64,000 nt of DNA. Source: Pseudomonas baetica. GTDB taxonomy: Bacteria > Pseudomonadota > Gammaproteobacteria > Pseudomonadales > Pseudomonadaceae. The notes beneath the pieces are model-generated. The model saw only the letters and a program-made list of their open reading frames with translations. It was not told where the DNA came from and did no database searches. A program made the position numbers and the translations under genes. The stretch is taken from assembly GCF_019733355.1 (NCBI RefSeq), contig NZ_JAIHLQ010000003.1, positions 62,001 through 126,000 of the forward strand, read 5' to 3'. Shown here one piece after another: positions 9,867 to 18,151 of the stretch (position 1 is its first letter; each line of letters begins with the position of its first letter).

Positions 9867-10019
9867 CTACTGGGGTGTTCGACAATTGGCCGTATTGGCT
9901 ATGTGTGCGTGTTTGCCACCTGTAGGTGACCGATCGGAGGCGGCAGGCTGTCCCGATCGGAGGCTGGTAAATCGCCAGGCGCTAAAGCTGTCGTAACGGT
10001 AATAAGTGGCGTAGTTCAT
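9867..10019 (-). CDS. Second aromatic-rich small ORF in the DAHP synthase leader
   Basis: 50 codons between the attenuator terminator and the DAHP synthase. The N-terminus MNYATYYRYDSFSAWRF has seven aromatic residues in seventeen (four Tyr, two Phe, one Trp); the rest is unremarkable. A good ribosome site (TTGAGGA, about 9 nt upstream) precedes the ATG. Its 3' half contains two CCGATCGG octamers (9930-9937, 9953-9960) that can pair with each other, and a CACC/GGTG hairpin at 9917-9928. It could be a second leader peptide responding to Tyr or a small protein; not recognised as a known family. Confidence 0.5.
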   Translation of the reverse strand: MNYATYYRYDSFSAWRFTSLRSGQPAASDRSPTGGKHAHIANTANCRTPQ

Positions 10020-10069
10020 TTCGTGAATCCTCAAGGTGTCTGGTGTGTTGCTGAAAAAATTTGGGCCTG

Positions 10070-10106
10070 AAAAAACAAAACCCCCGGTCGGGAGGCCGAC
10101 CGGGGG
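10070..10106 (-). terminator. Attenuator terminator upstream of DAHP synthase
   Basis: Perfect 11-bp stem CCCCCGGTCGG / CCGACCGGGGG (10081-10091, 10096-10106; GAGG loop as read on the plus strand). On the minus strand it is followed at once by TTTTGTTTTTT. It lies about 50 nt after the leader peptide stop, the arrangement of amino-acid attenuators. Confidence 0.88.
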
Positions 10107-10154
10107 TTGAGAAATCTCTGGTAGGCGACCCGTTTTCATGGGCGCCGGTGGGTA

Positions 10155-10283
10155 TCAGGCGCGCCAGTGGCTAAACCAATACCCAAAATAAAAGCTGACC
10201 GAAGCGCAAACGTCTTTCGCCTGGGCAGCCGCAACCGAGCGCAGGGCGCTGGCGGTACGAAGCTGTGAGAGGGCGTTGAACAT
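10155..10283 (-). CDS. Aromatic attenuator leader peptide
   Basis: 42-codon ORF, ATG at 10283 with GGAG 7 nt upstream. Its C-terminus contains the run FYFGYWFSHW (three Phe, two Tyr and two Trp in ten residues) just before the stop, followed by a strong terminator hairpin. Ribosome stalling at these codons when aromatic tRNAs are uncharged would favour read-through into the DAHP synthase. This matches the trp/phe leader principle; that it controls this gene is inferred from position and codon content. Confidence 0.85.
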   Translation of the reverse strand: MFNALSQLRTASALRSVAAAQAKDVCASVSFYFGYWFSHWRA

Positions 10284-10443
10284 GGTTTGTCTCCGATGAA
10301 TGCGCCGAGCTTACTAGAGGCCGATGCGCCACATCAATCAGAAAATGCTATCGCATCACCCACAAAACGCCTATTGCTTGAGTGCTGCAAGGGTTGTGAC
10401 ACACTCAGCGCTTTGCCTGATGATCAAGGAAGAATGACGAATC

Positions 10444-11205
10444 ATGTCGATACTCACCATTGCTGCCGCCCAGATAACGTCGATTAAGGGGGATCTTGGC
10501 GCAAACATTGCCCGTCACATGCGTTTTATCGAGGCGGCGGCGGAGCAGGGCGTCGAGTTGCTGGTGTGTCCTGAATTATCGCTGACCGGCTATGAAGGGG
10601 AAAAGGCTGCTGCGTTGGCCATTGACCCGCAAGACTCTGTGCTCGAGCCTTTACGGTATTTGGCCCGAAAGCTCGGCGTCACGACTGTCGTCGGTATGCC
10701 GATACGCCTGAAAGGGCGTTCGGCGGTCTTGATCGGTGCGCTGGTCCTCGGTGCCGATGGCTCGCTTGAGGTGTACAGCAAACAACATCTGCACCCTGGT
10801 GAGGAGATTGTCTTTGCTACCGGCCAGGGAGGGCCGGCCTTGAGCATCGGCAACGATACGGTTGCGCTGGCGGTCTGCGCTGACTTCTCTCATGCCAGTC
10901 ATGCCGCAGTGGCCGCTGATCGAGGCGCGGATCTTTACGCTGCGGGTGTCTTGATCAGTGAGAAAGGTTATGTAGCAGACACCGCGCTGCTTGAAGGTTA
11001 TGCCCGGCAGCACAAGATGGCTGTGTTGATGGCTAACCACGGTGGCCTCACCGGCGGATGGCAGTCGGCAGGGTGCAGCGCGATCTGGTCTGAGGAGGGT
11101 TCGCTGATTGTCTCGGCGCCGGGGGCGGGTGATCTTCTGGTGGTAGCCTGTCGCGATGCGGGTGAGTGGCGGGGTCAGGTCGTTGCCATTTCGGAGGCTC
11201 AATGA
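10444..11205 (+). CDS. Carbon-nitrogen hydrolase (nitrilase-superfamily amidase)
   Basis: 253 aa single nitrilase-fold domain. The catalytic triad is visible: Glu44 (CPELSLTGY), Lys113 (YSKQHLHPGEE) and Cys145 (AVCADFSH). The family hydrolyses or transfers amide/nitrile groups through a thioester on Cys; the substrate cannot be read from the sequence. Start ATG at 10444 after AAGGAAG. The stop overlaps the following GNAT gene as ATGA, so the two are co-translated. Confidence 0.88.
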   Translation: MSILTIAAAQITSIKGDLGANIARHMRFIEAAAEQGVELLVCPELSLTGYEGEKAAALAIDPQDSVLEPLRYLARKLGVTTVVGMPIRLKGRSAVLIGALVLGADGSLEVYSKQHLHPGEEIVFATGQGGPALSIGNDTVALAVCADFSHASHAAVAADRGADLYAAGVLISEKGYVADTALLEGYARQHKMAVLMANHGGLTGGWQSAGCSAIWSEEGSLIVSAPGAGDLLVVACRDAGEWRGQVVAISEAQ

Positions 11206-11645
11206 CATTCCAGCTCAGGTGTGCGACTTCAGAGAACCTGGCGTTTTCGCGAAATCTCACTTGTCAGAACATGCTGCGCTATTACATTCACCATGACCTG
11301 TTGTGGCAGGACGAAGCGTTTGACGTGGCCTGGTCGGGGCGCGAGAACTGGCTGATATTGGTGGCTGATACACCTGCAGGATTTTTCAGCCTCAGCCGGG
11401 ATGCGCGGGCCCTGTATATTCGCGAATTGCAAATTGCTGAAGCCTTTCAGGGGAAGGGCGTGGGTTCTTGGGCAATTGATCAGGTTATTGGCATGGCCCG
11501 TAAAGAAAAGCTTCCGGCTTTGCGCCTGACCGTGTTTGAAAATAATCCAGCGAAAAATTTGTATCAGAGAAAAGGGCTGCGAGTACAAGGCGAAGACGAG
11601 TGTTTTCTGCGCATGCAGTTGGATATCAGTACACCTGTGCTCTGA
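11202..11645 (+). CDS. GNAT-family N-acetyltransferase
   Basis: 147 aa with the GNAT core: beta-strand 4 LYIRELQIAEAFQGKGVGSW (acetyl-CoA P-loop Q-x-x-G-x-G), then LRLTVFENNPAKNLYQRKGL, the usual N..A..LY..GF motif. The ATG at 11202 overlaps the stop of the hydrolase gene and follows GGAG; in-frame codons further upstream lie inside that gene. Transfers an acetyl group from acetyl-CoA to an unknown amine. Confidence 0.85.
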   Translation: MTFQLRCATSENLAFSRNLTCQNMLRYYIHHDLLWQDEAFDVAWSGRENWLILVADTPAGFFSLSRDARALYIRELQIAEAFQGKGVGSWAIDQVIGMARKEKLPALRLTVFENNPAKNLYQRKGLRVQGEDECFLRMQLDISTPVL

Positions 11646-11772
11646 AACCCACGGCCGGCAAGCCTTCTATGATGAATTGAAACTTTTTTAATGATGCTTG
11701 CCGCTAGGTCTGTCGGGCACTTTTTGCTAAGGTGTCGGGCATCCCAATAAGACCATATCGCGAGGTGTCTGC
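11646..11772. promoter_or_regulatory. gacA upstream region with direct repeat
   Basis: 127 bp gap in front of gacA. The 9-mer TGTCGGGCA occurs twice (11710-11718 and 11734-11742, 24 bp apart), and an 8-bp inverted pair CGGCAAGC/GCTTGCCG flanks a T-rich stretch, perhaps a weak terminator for the GNAT gene. Binding function of the repeats is unproven. Confidence 0.3.
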
Positions 11773-12414
11773 TTGATTAGGGTGCTAGTGGTCGATGACC
11801 ATGATCTCGTTCGTACAGGCATTACACGAATGCTGGCCGATATTGATGGCCTGCAGGTGGTTGGCCAAGCCGAGTCCGGGGAAGAATCCCTGATCAAGGC
11901 CCGAGAGTTGAAGCCCGATGTGGTTCTGATGGACGTCAAGATGCCTGGCATCGGCGGCCTGGAAGCCACGCGCAAACTGCTGCGCAGTCATCCTGACATC
12001 AAGGTGGTCGCGGTTACGGTGTGTGAAGAGGATCCTTTTCCTACACGATTGTTGCAGGCTGGCGCTGCGGGTTATCTGACCAAGGGCGCGGGGCTGCCGG
12101 AAATGGTGCAGGCCATTCGCCTGGTTTTTGCCGGCCAGCGCTATATCAGCCCGCAAATTGCACAGCAATTGGCGATCAAATCCTTTCAGCCGTCCAATGA
12201 TTCGCCTTTCGACGCCTTGTCCGAACGCGAGATTCAGATTGCGTTGATGATTGTCGGCTGTCAGAAAGTACAGATCATTTCCGACAAATTGTGTCTGTCG
12301 CCGAAAACCGTGAACACCTATCGCTATCGCATTTTCGAGAAGCTTTCGATCAGCAGCGATGTCGAGTTGACGCTGTTGGCGGTTCGTCACGGCATGGTCG
12401 ATGCCAGCCTCTGA
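11773..12414 (+). CDS. gacA: GacA response regulator (LuxR/FixJ type)
   Basis: 213 aa. Receiver domain with acidic pocket Asp8/Asp9 (VVDDHD), phospho-acceptor Asp54 (VLMDVKMPG) and Lys104 region (YLTKGAG); LuxR-type HTH at about residues 145-205 ([13 protein letters not shown] ... [17 protein letters not shown]). Output of the GacS/GacA pathway that turns on rsm small RNAs and secondary metabolism. Start codon is TTG with GAGGTG about 6 nt upstream, as annotated in other pseudomonads. uvrC follows after 2 bp, the conserved gacA-uvrC pairing. Confidence 0.97.
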   Translation: MIRVLVVDDHDLVRTGITRMLADIDGLQVVGQAESGEESLIKARELKPDVVLMDVKMPGIGGLEATRKLLRSHPDIKVVAVTVCEEDPFPTRLLQAGAAGYLTKGAGLPEMVQAIRLVFAGQRYISPQIAQQLAIKSFQPSNDSPFDALSEREIQIALMIVGCQKVQIISDKLCLSPKTVNTYRYRIFEKLSISSDVELTLLAVRHGMVDASL

Positions 12415-12416
12415 CC

Positions 12417-14240
12417 ATGACTGAAACATTCGATTCCGGCGCCTTTCTGTCGACCGTCAGTGGGCGCCCCGGCGTCTATCGCATGTTCGACAGCGATGCG
12501 CGTCTGCTCTACGTAGGCAAGGCCAAGAACCTCAAGAAACGTCTGGCGAGCTACTTTCGCAAAACGGGTCTGGCGCCAAAAACGGCTGCGCTGGTCGGGC
12601 GTATTGCTCAGGTCGAAACGACCATCACCGCCAACGAAACTGAAGCGCTGTTGCTTGAGCAGACCCTGATCAAGGAGTGGCGGCCGCCGTACAACATCCT
12701 GTTGCGCGACGACAAATCCTATCCTTATGTCTTTCTGTCTGACGGACAGTTCCCGCGTCTGAGCATCCATCGCGGGGCAAAAAAGGCCAAGGGCAAGTAT
12801 TTCGGTCCTTATCCGAGTGCTGGTGCGATACGCGAAAGTCTGAGCTTGCTGCAAAAGACGTTTTTTGTTCGTCAATGTGAAGACAGTTACTACAAGAACC
12901 GCACCCGGCCGTGTCTGCAATATCAGATCAAGCGCTGCAAGGCGCCGTGTGTCGGGCTGGTTGAGCCTGATGTCTATGCCCAAGACGTGCGTCACTCGGT
13001 GATGTTTCTTGAAGGGCGTAGTCATGCGCTGACCAATGAGCTGTCTGCGGCGATGGAGGAGGCCGCGATCAATCTCGAATTCGAGCGTGCTGCCGAGTTG
13101 CGTGATCAGATCGCTTTGCTGCGCCGGGTTCAGGATCAGCAGAGCATGGAAGGCGGTACAGGGGATATCGATGTCATCGCCGCCTTCGTCAACCCGGGCG
13201 GCGCTTGCGTGCATTTGATCAGTGTCCGTGGCGGACGCGTGTTAGGCAGCAAGAATTTCTTCCCGCAAGTGGGGATCGAAGAAGACGTTTCTGAAGTGAT
13301 GGCAGCGTTTCTCGGGCAATACTTCATCAGTAGCCCGGAGCGCGATTTGCCGAGCGAACTGATTGTGAACGTGGTGCACGACGACTTTCCGACGCTGATC
13401 GAGGCGATTCATGGATTGCGTGGCCGCGAATTGGCCATCAGCCATAGGGTGCGTGGTACCCGAGCGCGCTGGCAGCAACTGGCCGTTACCAACGCAGAGC
13501 AGGCGTTGGGCGCGCGTCTGGCCAATCGTCAACATACGGCAGCGCGTTTTGAAGCGCTGGCGCAAGTGTTGAACCTCGATGAGCCTCCGCAGCGCCTGGA
13601 GTGCTACGACATCAGTCATTCCAGCGGTGAGGCAACGGTCGCCTCCTGTGTGGTCTTTGGCCCGGAAGGCGCGATCAAATCGGATTACCGCCGCTACAAC
13701 ATTGAAGGCGTCACGGCGGGTGACGACTATGCCGCCATGCACCAGGCCTTGACGCGACGCTTCAGCAAACTCAAGGACGGCGAGGGCAGGCTGCCGGACA
13801 TCTTGTTGGTCGACGGTGGTAAAGGCCAGTTATCGATGGCCCGTGACGTCCTCAATGAGTTGGCCGTGCCGGACCTGATTTTGCTTGGTGTTGCCAAAGG
13901 CGCAACTCGCAAGGCTGGTTTCGAAACGTTGTATCTGAATGATGCAGCGCACGAGTTCACTCTACGCGGCGACTCGCCGGCGCTGCACCTGATTCAGCAA
14001 ATCCGCGATGAGGCCCACCGTTTCGCAATTACCGGACACCGAGCTCGCCGCGGCAAAACCCGCCGCACATCAACGCTGGAAGGTGTTGCCGGAGTAGGGC
14101 CGACCCGGCGTCGCGACTTATTGAAACATTTTGGTGGATTGCAGGAGCTGTCTCGTGCAAGCATCGAAGAGATCGCCAAAGCCCCGGGGATCAGTAAAAA
14201 GCTCGCAGAGTCGATTTATGCAAACCTGCATAGCGAGTAG
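12417..14240 (+). CDS. uvrC: Excinuclease ABC subunit C
   Basis: 607 aa, the standard length. N-terminal GIY-YIG nuclease (GVYRMF ... [18 protein letters not shown]), UVR domain around residue 205-240 ([19 protein letters not shown]), C-terminal RNase H-like endonuclease and a final helix-hairpin-helix pair ([19 protein letters not shown]). Makes the dual incisions in nucleotide excision repair with UvrA/UvrB. ATG at 12417, 2 bp after the gacA stop; an upstream in-frame extension lies within gacA and is not used. Confidence 0.97.
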   Translation: MTETFDSGAFLSTVSGRPGVYRMFDSDARLLYVGKAKNLKKRLASYFRKTGLAPKTAALVGRIAQVETTITANETEALLLEQTLIKEWRPPYNILLRDDKSYPYVFLSDGQFPRLSIHRGAKKAKGKYFGPYPSAGAIRESLSLLQKTFFVRQCEDSYYKNRTRPCLQYQIKRCKAPCVGLVEPDVYAQDVRHSVMFLEGRSHALTNELSAAMEEAAINLEFERAAELRDQIALLRRVQDQQSMEGGTGDIDVIAAFVNPGGACVHLISVRGGRVLGSKNFFPQVGIEEDVSEVMAAFLGQYFISSPERDLPSELIVNVVHDDFPTLIEAIHGLRGRELAISHRVRGTRARWQQLAVTNAEQALGARLANRQHTAARFEALAQVLNLDEPPQRLECYDISHSSGEATVASCVVFGPEGAIKSDYRRYNIEGVTAGDDYAAMHQALTRRFSKLKDGEGRLPDILLVDGGKGQLSMARDVLNELAVPDLILLGVAKGATRKAGFETLYLNDAAHEFTLRGDSPALHLIQQIRDEAHRFAITGHRARRGKTRRTSTLEGVAGVGPTRRRDLLKHFGGLQELSRASIEEIAKAPGISKKLAESIYANLHSE

Positions 14241-14272
14241 AATGCCCCTTCACCTCGTAGCCAGTTGTGCCG

Positions 14273-14833
14273 ATGAATATCCCTAATCTGATTACCGTTT
14301 TACGCGTCCTGCTTATCCCGATCTTTATTTTGCTGTTTTATCTGCCTTACGAATGGAGTTACATGGCCTCCGCCTCGGTGTTTGCCTTCGCGGCAGCGAC
14401 GGACTGGCTGGATGGTTACCTGGCCCGCCGCTTGGAACAAAGCACTCCGTTCGGAGCGTTCCTGGATCCGGTTGCGGACAAGCTAATGGTGGCAGTGGCT
14501 CTGGTGCTGTTGGTGCAAGAACATGGCAATCTGTGGCTTACGCTGCCGGCCGCCGTGATCATCGGTCGCGAGATTGTCGTTTCTGCTCTGCGTGAGTGGA
14601 TGGCCGAACTCGGTGCTCGCGCTCATGTCGCAGTTTCGAACCTGGGCAAATGGAAAACCGCCGCGCAAATGCTGGCGCTGGTAATCCTGCTGGCCAATCC
14701 CAAGGACTTCAGCTTCTGGGTCATTCTGGGTTACGTCTTGCTGTTGGTGTCCGCAGGCTTGACGCTGTGGTCGATGATTCAATACCTTCGTGCCGCCTGG
14801 CCACACCTGAAGACGGATGTTGAAAAGAAATAA
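14273..14833 (+). CDS. pgsA: CDP-diacylglycerol-glycerol-3-phosphate 3-phosphatidyltransferase
   Basis: 186 aa membrane enzyme, about four to five hydrophobic helices. The CDP-alcohol phosphotransferase motif D-x2-D-G-x2-A-R-x8-G-x3-D-x3-D is visible as [20 protein letters not shown] followed by LDPVADK. Makes phosphatidylglycerophosphate for PG/cardiolipin. ATG at 14273 gives [12 protein letters not shown], the common N-terminus; a GTG two codons earlier at 14267 is the alternative. Follows uvrC as in most pseudomonads. Confidence 0.95.
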   Translation: MNIPNLITVLRVLLIPIFILLFYLPYEWSYMASASVFAFAAATDWLDGYLARRLEQSTPFGAFLDPVADKLMVAVALVLLVQEHGNLWLTLPAAVIIGREIVVSALREWMAELGARAHVAVSNLGKWKTAAQMLALVILLANPKDFSFWVILGYVLLLVSAGLTLWSMIQYLRAAWPHLKTDVEKK

Positions 14834-14853
14834 AACTTTTTTGAATCAAGGGG

Positions 14854-14881
14854 TTGACGAAGCTTCTTAATTCTATAGAAT
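14854..14881 (+). promoter_or_regulatory. tRNA promoter
   Basis: TTGACG (14854-14859), 16-bp spacer, TAGAAT (14876-14881), then a GC-rich discriminator (GCGC) before tRNA-Gly, typical of a stringently controlled stable-RNA promoter. Confidence 0.7.
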
Positions 14882-14893
14882 GCGCATCACCAA

Positions 14894-14969
<76 letters not shown>

Positions 14970-15014
14970 ATTTGTACGTGTTTGTTGTTGTGCTACTCAC
15001 AGCAAATACTTTGA

Positions 15015-15088
15015 GGCCGAGTAGCAAAATGGTTATGCAGTGGATTGCAAATCCACCTACGCCGGTTCGATTCCGACCTCGGCCTCCA
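15015..15088 (+). tRNA. tRNA-Cys (GCA)
   Basis: 74 nt with encoded CCA. Acceptor GGCCGAG pairs with CTCGGCC; anticodon loop ATTGCAA, anticodon GCA; T-loop GGTTCGATTCC. 45 nt behind tRNA-Gly, so co-transcribed. Confidence 0.97.
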
Positions 15089-15096
15089 CTATAAAC

Positions 15097-15131
15097 AAGC
15101 TCCGTAGATCCATGATTTACGGAGCTTTTTT
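15097..15131 (+). terminator. Intrinsic terminator of the Gly-Cys tRNA unit
   Basis: Perfect 10-bp stem AAGCTCCGTA / TACGGAGCTT (15097-15106, 15118-15127) followed by TTTTTTATTT. Confidence 0.9.
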
Positions 15132-15252
15132 ATTTGCACTCCGCGGCAAAATTTAGTCTTGAATTTCGCGTTTGCGAACTTGCTTCACCGGGGGGTGATG
15201 TATATATTTCCCCCTCTGCTGTACGAGCAGAGATGAGCTACACCGCGCTACC
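15132..15252. other. Spacer between tRNA-Cys and tRNA-Leu
   Basis: Contains a 7-bp hairpin CTCTGCT/AGCAGAG and a GGGGGG/CCCCC pair but no tRNA that folds completely. The promoter for tRNA-Leu must lie here; no clean -35/-10 pair is evident. Confidence 0.4.
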
Positions 15253-15339
15253 GCCCGAATGGCGAAACTGGTAGACGCATGGGACTTAAAATCCCCCGCT
15301 CGTAAGGGCGTGCCGGTTCGATTCCGGCTTCGGGCACCA
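15253..15339 (+). tRNA. tRNA-Leu (UAA), prophage integration target
   Basis: 87 nt class II tRNA with long variable arm and encoded CCA. Acceptor GCCCGAA pairs with TTCGGGC; anticodon loop CTTAAAA gives UAA; T-arm GGTTCGATTCC. The prophage integrase gene begins 163 bp downstream, so this gene is the likely attachment site and is kept intact by the prophage. Confidence 0.96.
15310..15339 (+). other. Candidate attL core (3' end of tRNA-Leu)
   Basis: P4-family integrases normally recombine in the T-arm/acceptor end of a tRNA gene. The core is therefore placed in this 3' segment by analogy. I saw no second copy in the window, so the matching attR should lie beyond 64000; the exact crossover cannot be fixed. 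Confidence 0.5.
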
Positions 15340-15452
15340 TCTTCTTTTCCGCCGGTATTCGGCGAAGGCCGGAAAACCAATCTGACCGCCGTTCTGGCCT
15401 GATTAAGCATTACGCCAGCATTCGTATTCTTTCGCTGCAATCCTCTATTTTT

Positions 15453-15502
15453 TAGTACATCATTCAGTCCATTTCCAGTTCGACTGACTTGGTGATGTAC
15501 TA
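15453..15502. repeat. 10-bp inverted repeat abutting the integrase start
   Basis: TAGTACATCA (15453-15462) and TGATGTACTA (15493-15502) are perfect inverted copies; the second ends at the base before the int ATG, and CAGTC/GACTG pair inside. As RNA it would form a hairpin next to the int start; as DNA it could bind an excisionase or integrase dimer. Confidence 0.7.
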
Positions 15503-16732
15503 ATGCCCCTCACAGATACCGCTGTGCGTCAGGCCAAACCGGCCGACAAAGAGTTCTCCATCACTGATGGCGGCGGACTTTCCCTATTCGTAGCTCCTAA
15601 CGGTACGAAGTCTTGGCATTTCCGGTTCTCATGGCACGGCAAGCAGCCGCGCATGTCGCTGGGCACCTATCCAGAAATCTCCCTGAAAGACGCTCGCGAC
15701 CAGCGGGATCAAGCCCGGTCGCTTGTTGCAAAAGGTATAGACCCTCGCTCCAATCGCCGTAAAGAGAAGCAGGCCGCCGCCGACTCGTCCATCAAAACCT
15801 TCGAACTCGTTGCTGGCGAGTGGTATGCCTTTAAGCTACCTCGCTGGGCTAAGGCCAAGAAGGGTGCCGCCAAACAGGCTCAACTGTATTTGGACAAAGA
15901 CCTACTGCCGTCTCTGGGCAAGATCCCTATCGCCGAAGTCACCCGTAAGGATGTACTAGCCACATTGCGCATCATCGAGAAGCGCGGAGCGCTCAACGTA
16001 GCCCGAAAGTGCAGGACATGGCTGAACGAAATATTCCGGTTCGGCATTGCATCAGAGTACCTGGATGTAAACCCGGCTGCGGATCTGGACATCGTAGCCG
16101 CGAAGGAGCCACCGGAGAAACACAACCCAATGCTTCGCCAGCATGAACTGAAAGAGTTCCTGACCGCTCTGCGTGACGCAGACCTGAAAGAGTACACCCG
16201 CAGCGCTATCAGGCTCCTATTGCTGACTGGCGTACGCACAATTGAACTGCGCAGCGCTACCATCGATCAATTCGACTTTGACGCCGCGCTGTGGATAGTA
16301 CCTGCCGGTACAGTGAAGCAGTTGAAGAAAATGATCAGGGTAAAGGGGGAGGGGGTTGTTCCGCCGTATCTTGTGCCACTGTCGCGGCAGGCGGTGGAGG
16401 AGGCGCGCAAAGTGCACCAGTTGACCGGCCGCTACAAGCTTCTGATCGCTGGACGGCATGAGCCGACCATCCCTATCAGCGACGGCACAGTCAACATGGC
16501 GCTGAGGCGCATGGGGTATGAAGGCAGGCTGACCGGACACGGAATCCGCGCCACGATCTCGACGGCCTTGAATGAGAAGGGGTATAACGAGGACTGGATC
16601 GAGGCGCAGCTTTCGCACGCAGGCTCCAGCAAGATCAGGAAGGTGTATAACCACGCAGAGTATGTTGAACAACGGAGAGGGATGATGCAGGACTGGGCGG
16701 ACTATCTTGATGCGCTGGAGACTGAGGGCTGA
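15503..16732 (+). CDS. int: Prophage integrase (tyrosine recombinase, P4 type)
   Basis: 409 aa. N-terminal DUF4102-type arm-binding domain (TDGGGLSLFVAPNGTKSW), SAM-like core-binding domain about 100-195, catalytic domain about 210-395. Catalytic residues visible: Arg245 (TGVRTIELR), His346-x-x-Arg349 (HGIR), His372 (LSH) and nucleophile Tyr382 (KVYNHAEY). Integrates and excises the phage at the adjacent tRNA-Leu. ATG at 15503 immediately follows an inverted repeat; no strong ribosome site is seen. Its 3' end overlaps the convergent alpA-like gene by 31 bp. Confidence 0.95.
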   Translation: MPLTDTAVRQAKPADKEFSITDGGGLSLFVAPNGTKSWHFRFSWHGKQPRMSLGTYPEISLKDARDQRDQARSLVAKGIDPRSNRRKEKQAAADSSIKTFELVAGEWYAFKLPRWAKAKKGAAKQAQLYLDKDLLPSLGKIPIAEVTRKDVLATLRIIEKRGALNVARKCRTWLNEIFRFGIASEYLDVNPAADLDIVAAKEPPEKHNPMLRQHELKEFLTALRDADLKEYTRSAIRLLLLTGVRTIELRSATIDQFDFDAALWIVPAGTVKQLKKMIRVKGEGVVPPYLVPLSRQAVEEARKVHQLTGRYKLLIAGRHEPTIPISDGTVNMALRRMGYEGRLTGHGIRATISTALNEKGYNEDWIEAQLSHAGSSKIRKVYNHAEYVEQRRGMMQDWADYLDALETEG

Positions 16733-16923
16733 CCTCGAGACTCAGCCAGCTTGTCGCGGTTCCATTGCAGAACCTCAGACTTGACCCACGCGACGGATCT
16801 CGCGCCAAGCTGAACCTGCTTTGGAAACAACCCTTGTCCGGCCATCTCGTAAATTTTGGTTGTTCCAAAACCGACCAGCCTTTTAACCTCTGGCAGGCGG
16901 ATAAATTCGATCTCTTCATTCAT
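16702..16923 (-). CDS. AlpA-family DNA-binding protein, candidate excisionase
   Basis: 73 aa winged-helix/MerR-like protein: FIRLPEVKRLVGFGTTKIYE followed by GLFPKQVQLGARSVAW and VLQWNRDKL, the AlpA pattern. Located next to and convergent with int, the usual place of a recombination directionality factor. The ATG overlaps the stop of the preceding gene (ATGA at 16923-16920). Last gene of the leftward early operon. Confidence 0.8.
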   Translation of the reverse strand: MNEEIEFIRLPEVKRLVGFGTTKIYEMAGQGLFPKQVQLGARSVAWVKSEVLQWNRDKLAESRGQPSVSSASR

Positions 16924-17252
16924 ATTTCCTTCCTCTTGCTGATGGCTTCGTCGATAACTGAATTAATCGGTATGCCGAACTCGTCGAAGGCAGAATCAAA
17001 TTCTATCGCTGACCTGTTTGGAACTTGGAGCCATCGGTAGCGCTCTGCATCCTTTCTCAGCGCATCGCTCTCGGCGATTAGGGATAGAGCTATATCTTCG
17101 ATGTACTGGTTTTCCCCGGTCAGATATTCGTTGAGTTCATCGTCAGCACTTAGATAACGATCCTCGTCTTCGATGGTCTCTGTTTCTCTAGCCACTTTGT
17201 GCAACGAAACCTGCGCATCCAGCAGGCGCTTCAATTCGCTGTGGTCGGTCAT
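16920..17252 (-). CDS. Phage hypothetical protein (DAERYRWL family)
   Basis: 110 aa acidic protein. Begins MTDHSELKRLLDAQVSLHKV and has the KDAERYRWLQVP segment shared with the larger early protein at 36583-37350 and common in Ea22-like phage proteins; the C-terminus (INSVIDEAI) also matches that family. No known activity. Overlaps both neighbours by 4 bp. Confidence 0.7.
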   Translation of the reverse strand: MTDHSELKRLLDAQVSLHKVARETETIEDEDRYLSADDELNEYLTGENQYIEDIALSLIAESDALRKDAERYRWLQVPNRSAIEFDSAFDEFGIPINSVIDEAISKRKEI

Positions 17253-17419
17253 TCTTCACCTCGCAAGATTCTGTCGTGCTTGATCAGCGCCTTCGTTTTC
17301 AAGCTGAGAACAAAACGCTTTACCCAGCTCTGCTTGGTGTTGGCCACGACTCTGGCGGAGTGGAATTGCGCCCAAAGAACCTCTAGAGCCTTGCCGGTGC
17401 GCAGCATTTGCTCATTCAT
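17249..17419 (-). CDS. Small phage protein, unknown
   Basis: 56 aa, basic (MNEQMLRTGKALEVLWAQFH...). ATG at 17419 with GGAGGG/AAGG upstream and 8-bp overlap with the preceding stop. A longer in-frame version starting inside the neighbour is unlikely. Not recognised. Confidence 0.6.
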   Translation of the reverse strand: MNEQMLRTGKALEVLWAQFHSARVVANTKQSWVKRFVLSLKTKALIKHDRILRGEE

Positions 17420-17942
17420 CCTTAACCCTCCCGCCGGCCGCGATAATGGCGTCAATAACCGAGCCCTTTGATAGCAGGCGGCCAAAGTTTTCGTAAGACC
17501 AGTCAGGCTCTGGCAACTCCACCACAACACTCGCCGCCCCATCCCTGAACCCGTCCCGCGCCGCATTGGCCATGTCTACGGTGGTGTATTGGGCTTCGCG
17601 CTTGTTCCAGATTGACAGATCTCCGTCGTCACCCGGAGTCGGTCCAAATGCCCCGCAACTGTTGCATTCAATCCATTGCACAACATTCAGGTCGCTGCTT
17701 CCGCAAAAAGGGCAGGGCGCCAGATCAGGTTTTTCAGCAGATTTCAGCGCATCGACTGCGGCTTGCCATTGGGCGCGAGTGACGCTAGCAATTCGAAAAT
17801 CTTCGGATACGCTAAGGCGCACGATTGGAAGGATGCCGTCTTTTGCGCCATGAAACACCATGCCGGCAAATGACTGCTGAAGGCTAGAGTAGCCTTCCGG
17901 CCAAGCCTTCAGCTCCCGCGCCAAAATATCAATCAGTTTCAT
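17412..17942 (-). CDS. Protein with Lar-type zinc ribbon (restriction-alleviation-like)
   Basis: 176 aa. The central part has CPFCGSSDLNVVQWIECNSC, the double CxxC ribbon of the Lar restriction-alleviation family, flanked by unrelated phage segments. In Rac prophage, Lar modulates type I restriction; here that role is only suggested. ATG at 17942 follows GGAGGAA; a GTG four codons upstream coincides with that ribosome site and is rejected. Overlaps the next gene by 4 bp. Confidence 0.7.
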   Translation of the reverse strand: MKLIDILARELKAWPEGYSSLQQSFAGMVFHGAKDGILPIVRLSVSEDFRIASVTRAQWQAAVDALKSAEKPDLAPCPFCGSSDLNVVQWIECNSCGAFGPTPGDDGDLSIWNKREAQYTTVDMANAARDGFRDGAASVVVELPEPDWSYENFGRLLSKGSVIDAIIAAGGRVKDE

Positions 17943-18151
17943 GCTTTCCTCCACGATGCAGCCGCCACCCGCGCCCAGCGCTCTTGGGTGACGATGATGA
18001 AATTACGAATCCCCGTCATGACCTTGTGCATCTCGCCGTCGAACTCGACGAACTGGCCGGCCTTGCGGTGTTCTGGTACGCGGTCGATGACGTCGAGCAG
18101 CTTGCCCGGGGTGCCATCTGTGTTCTGTGCGTGAATGTCAAAGCTGGCCAT
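17939..18151 (-). CDS. Phage hypothetical protein
   Basis: 70 aa, starts MASFDIHAQNTDGTPGKLLD at 18151. No motif recognised beyond a short beta-rich core (QFVEFDGEMHKVMTGIRNFI). Overlaps neighbours at both ends (by 4 and 14 bp), which supports it as part of the operon. Confidence 0.6.
   Translation of the reverse strand: MASFDIHAQNTDGTPGKLLDVIDRVPEHRKAGQFVEFDGEMHKVMTGIRNFIIVTQERWARVAAASWRKA

Noticed and set aside
15205..15252. tRNA-like fragment between tRNA-Cys and tRNA-Leu
   Set aside because: A 7-bp hairpin resembles an anticodon arm, but the loop lacks U33 and no acceptor or T-arm can be found.
15153..15440. 95-codon minus-strand ORF across tRNA-Leu
   Set aside because: Lies antisense to the tRNA and its flanks; such frames recur at tRNA genes and have no ribosome site.
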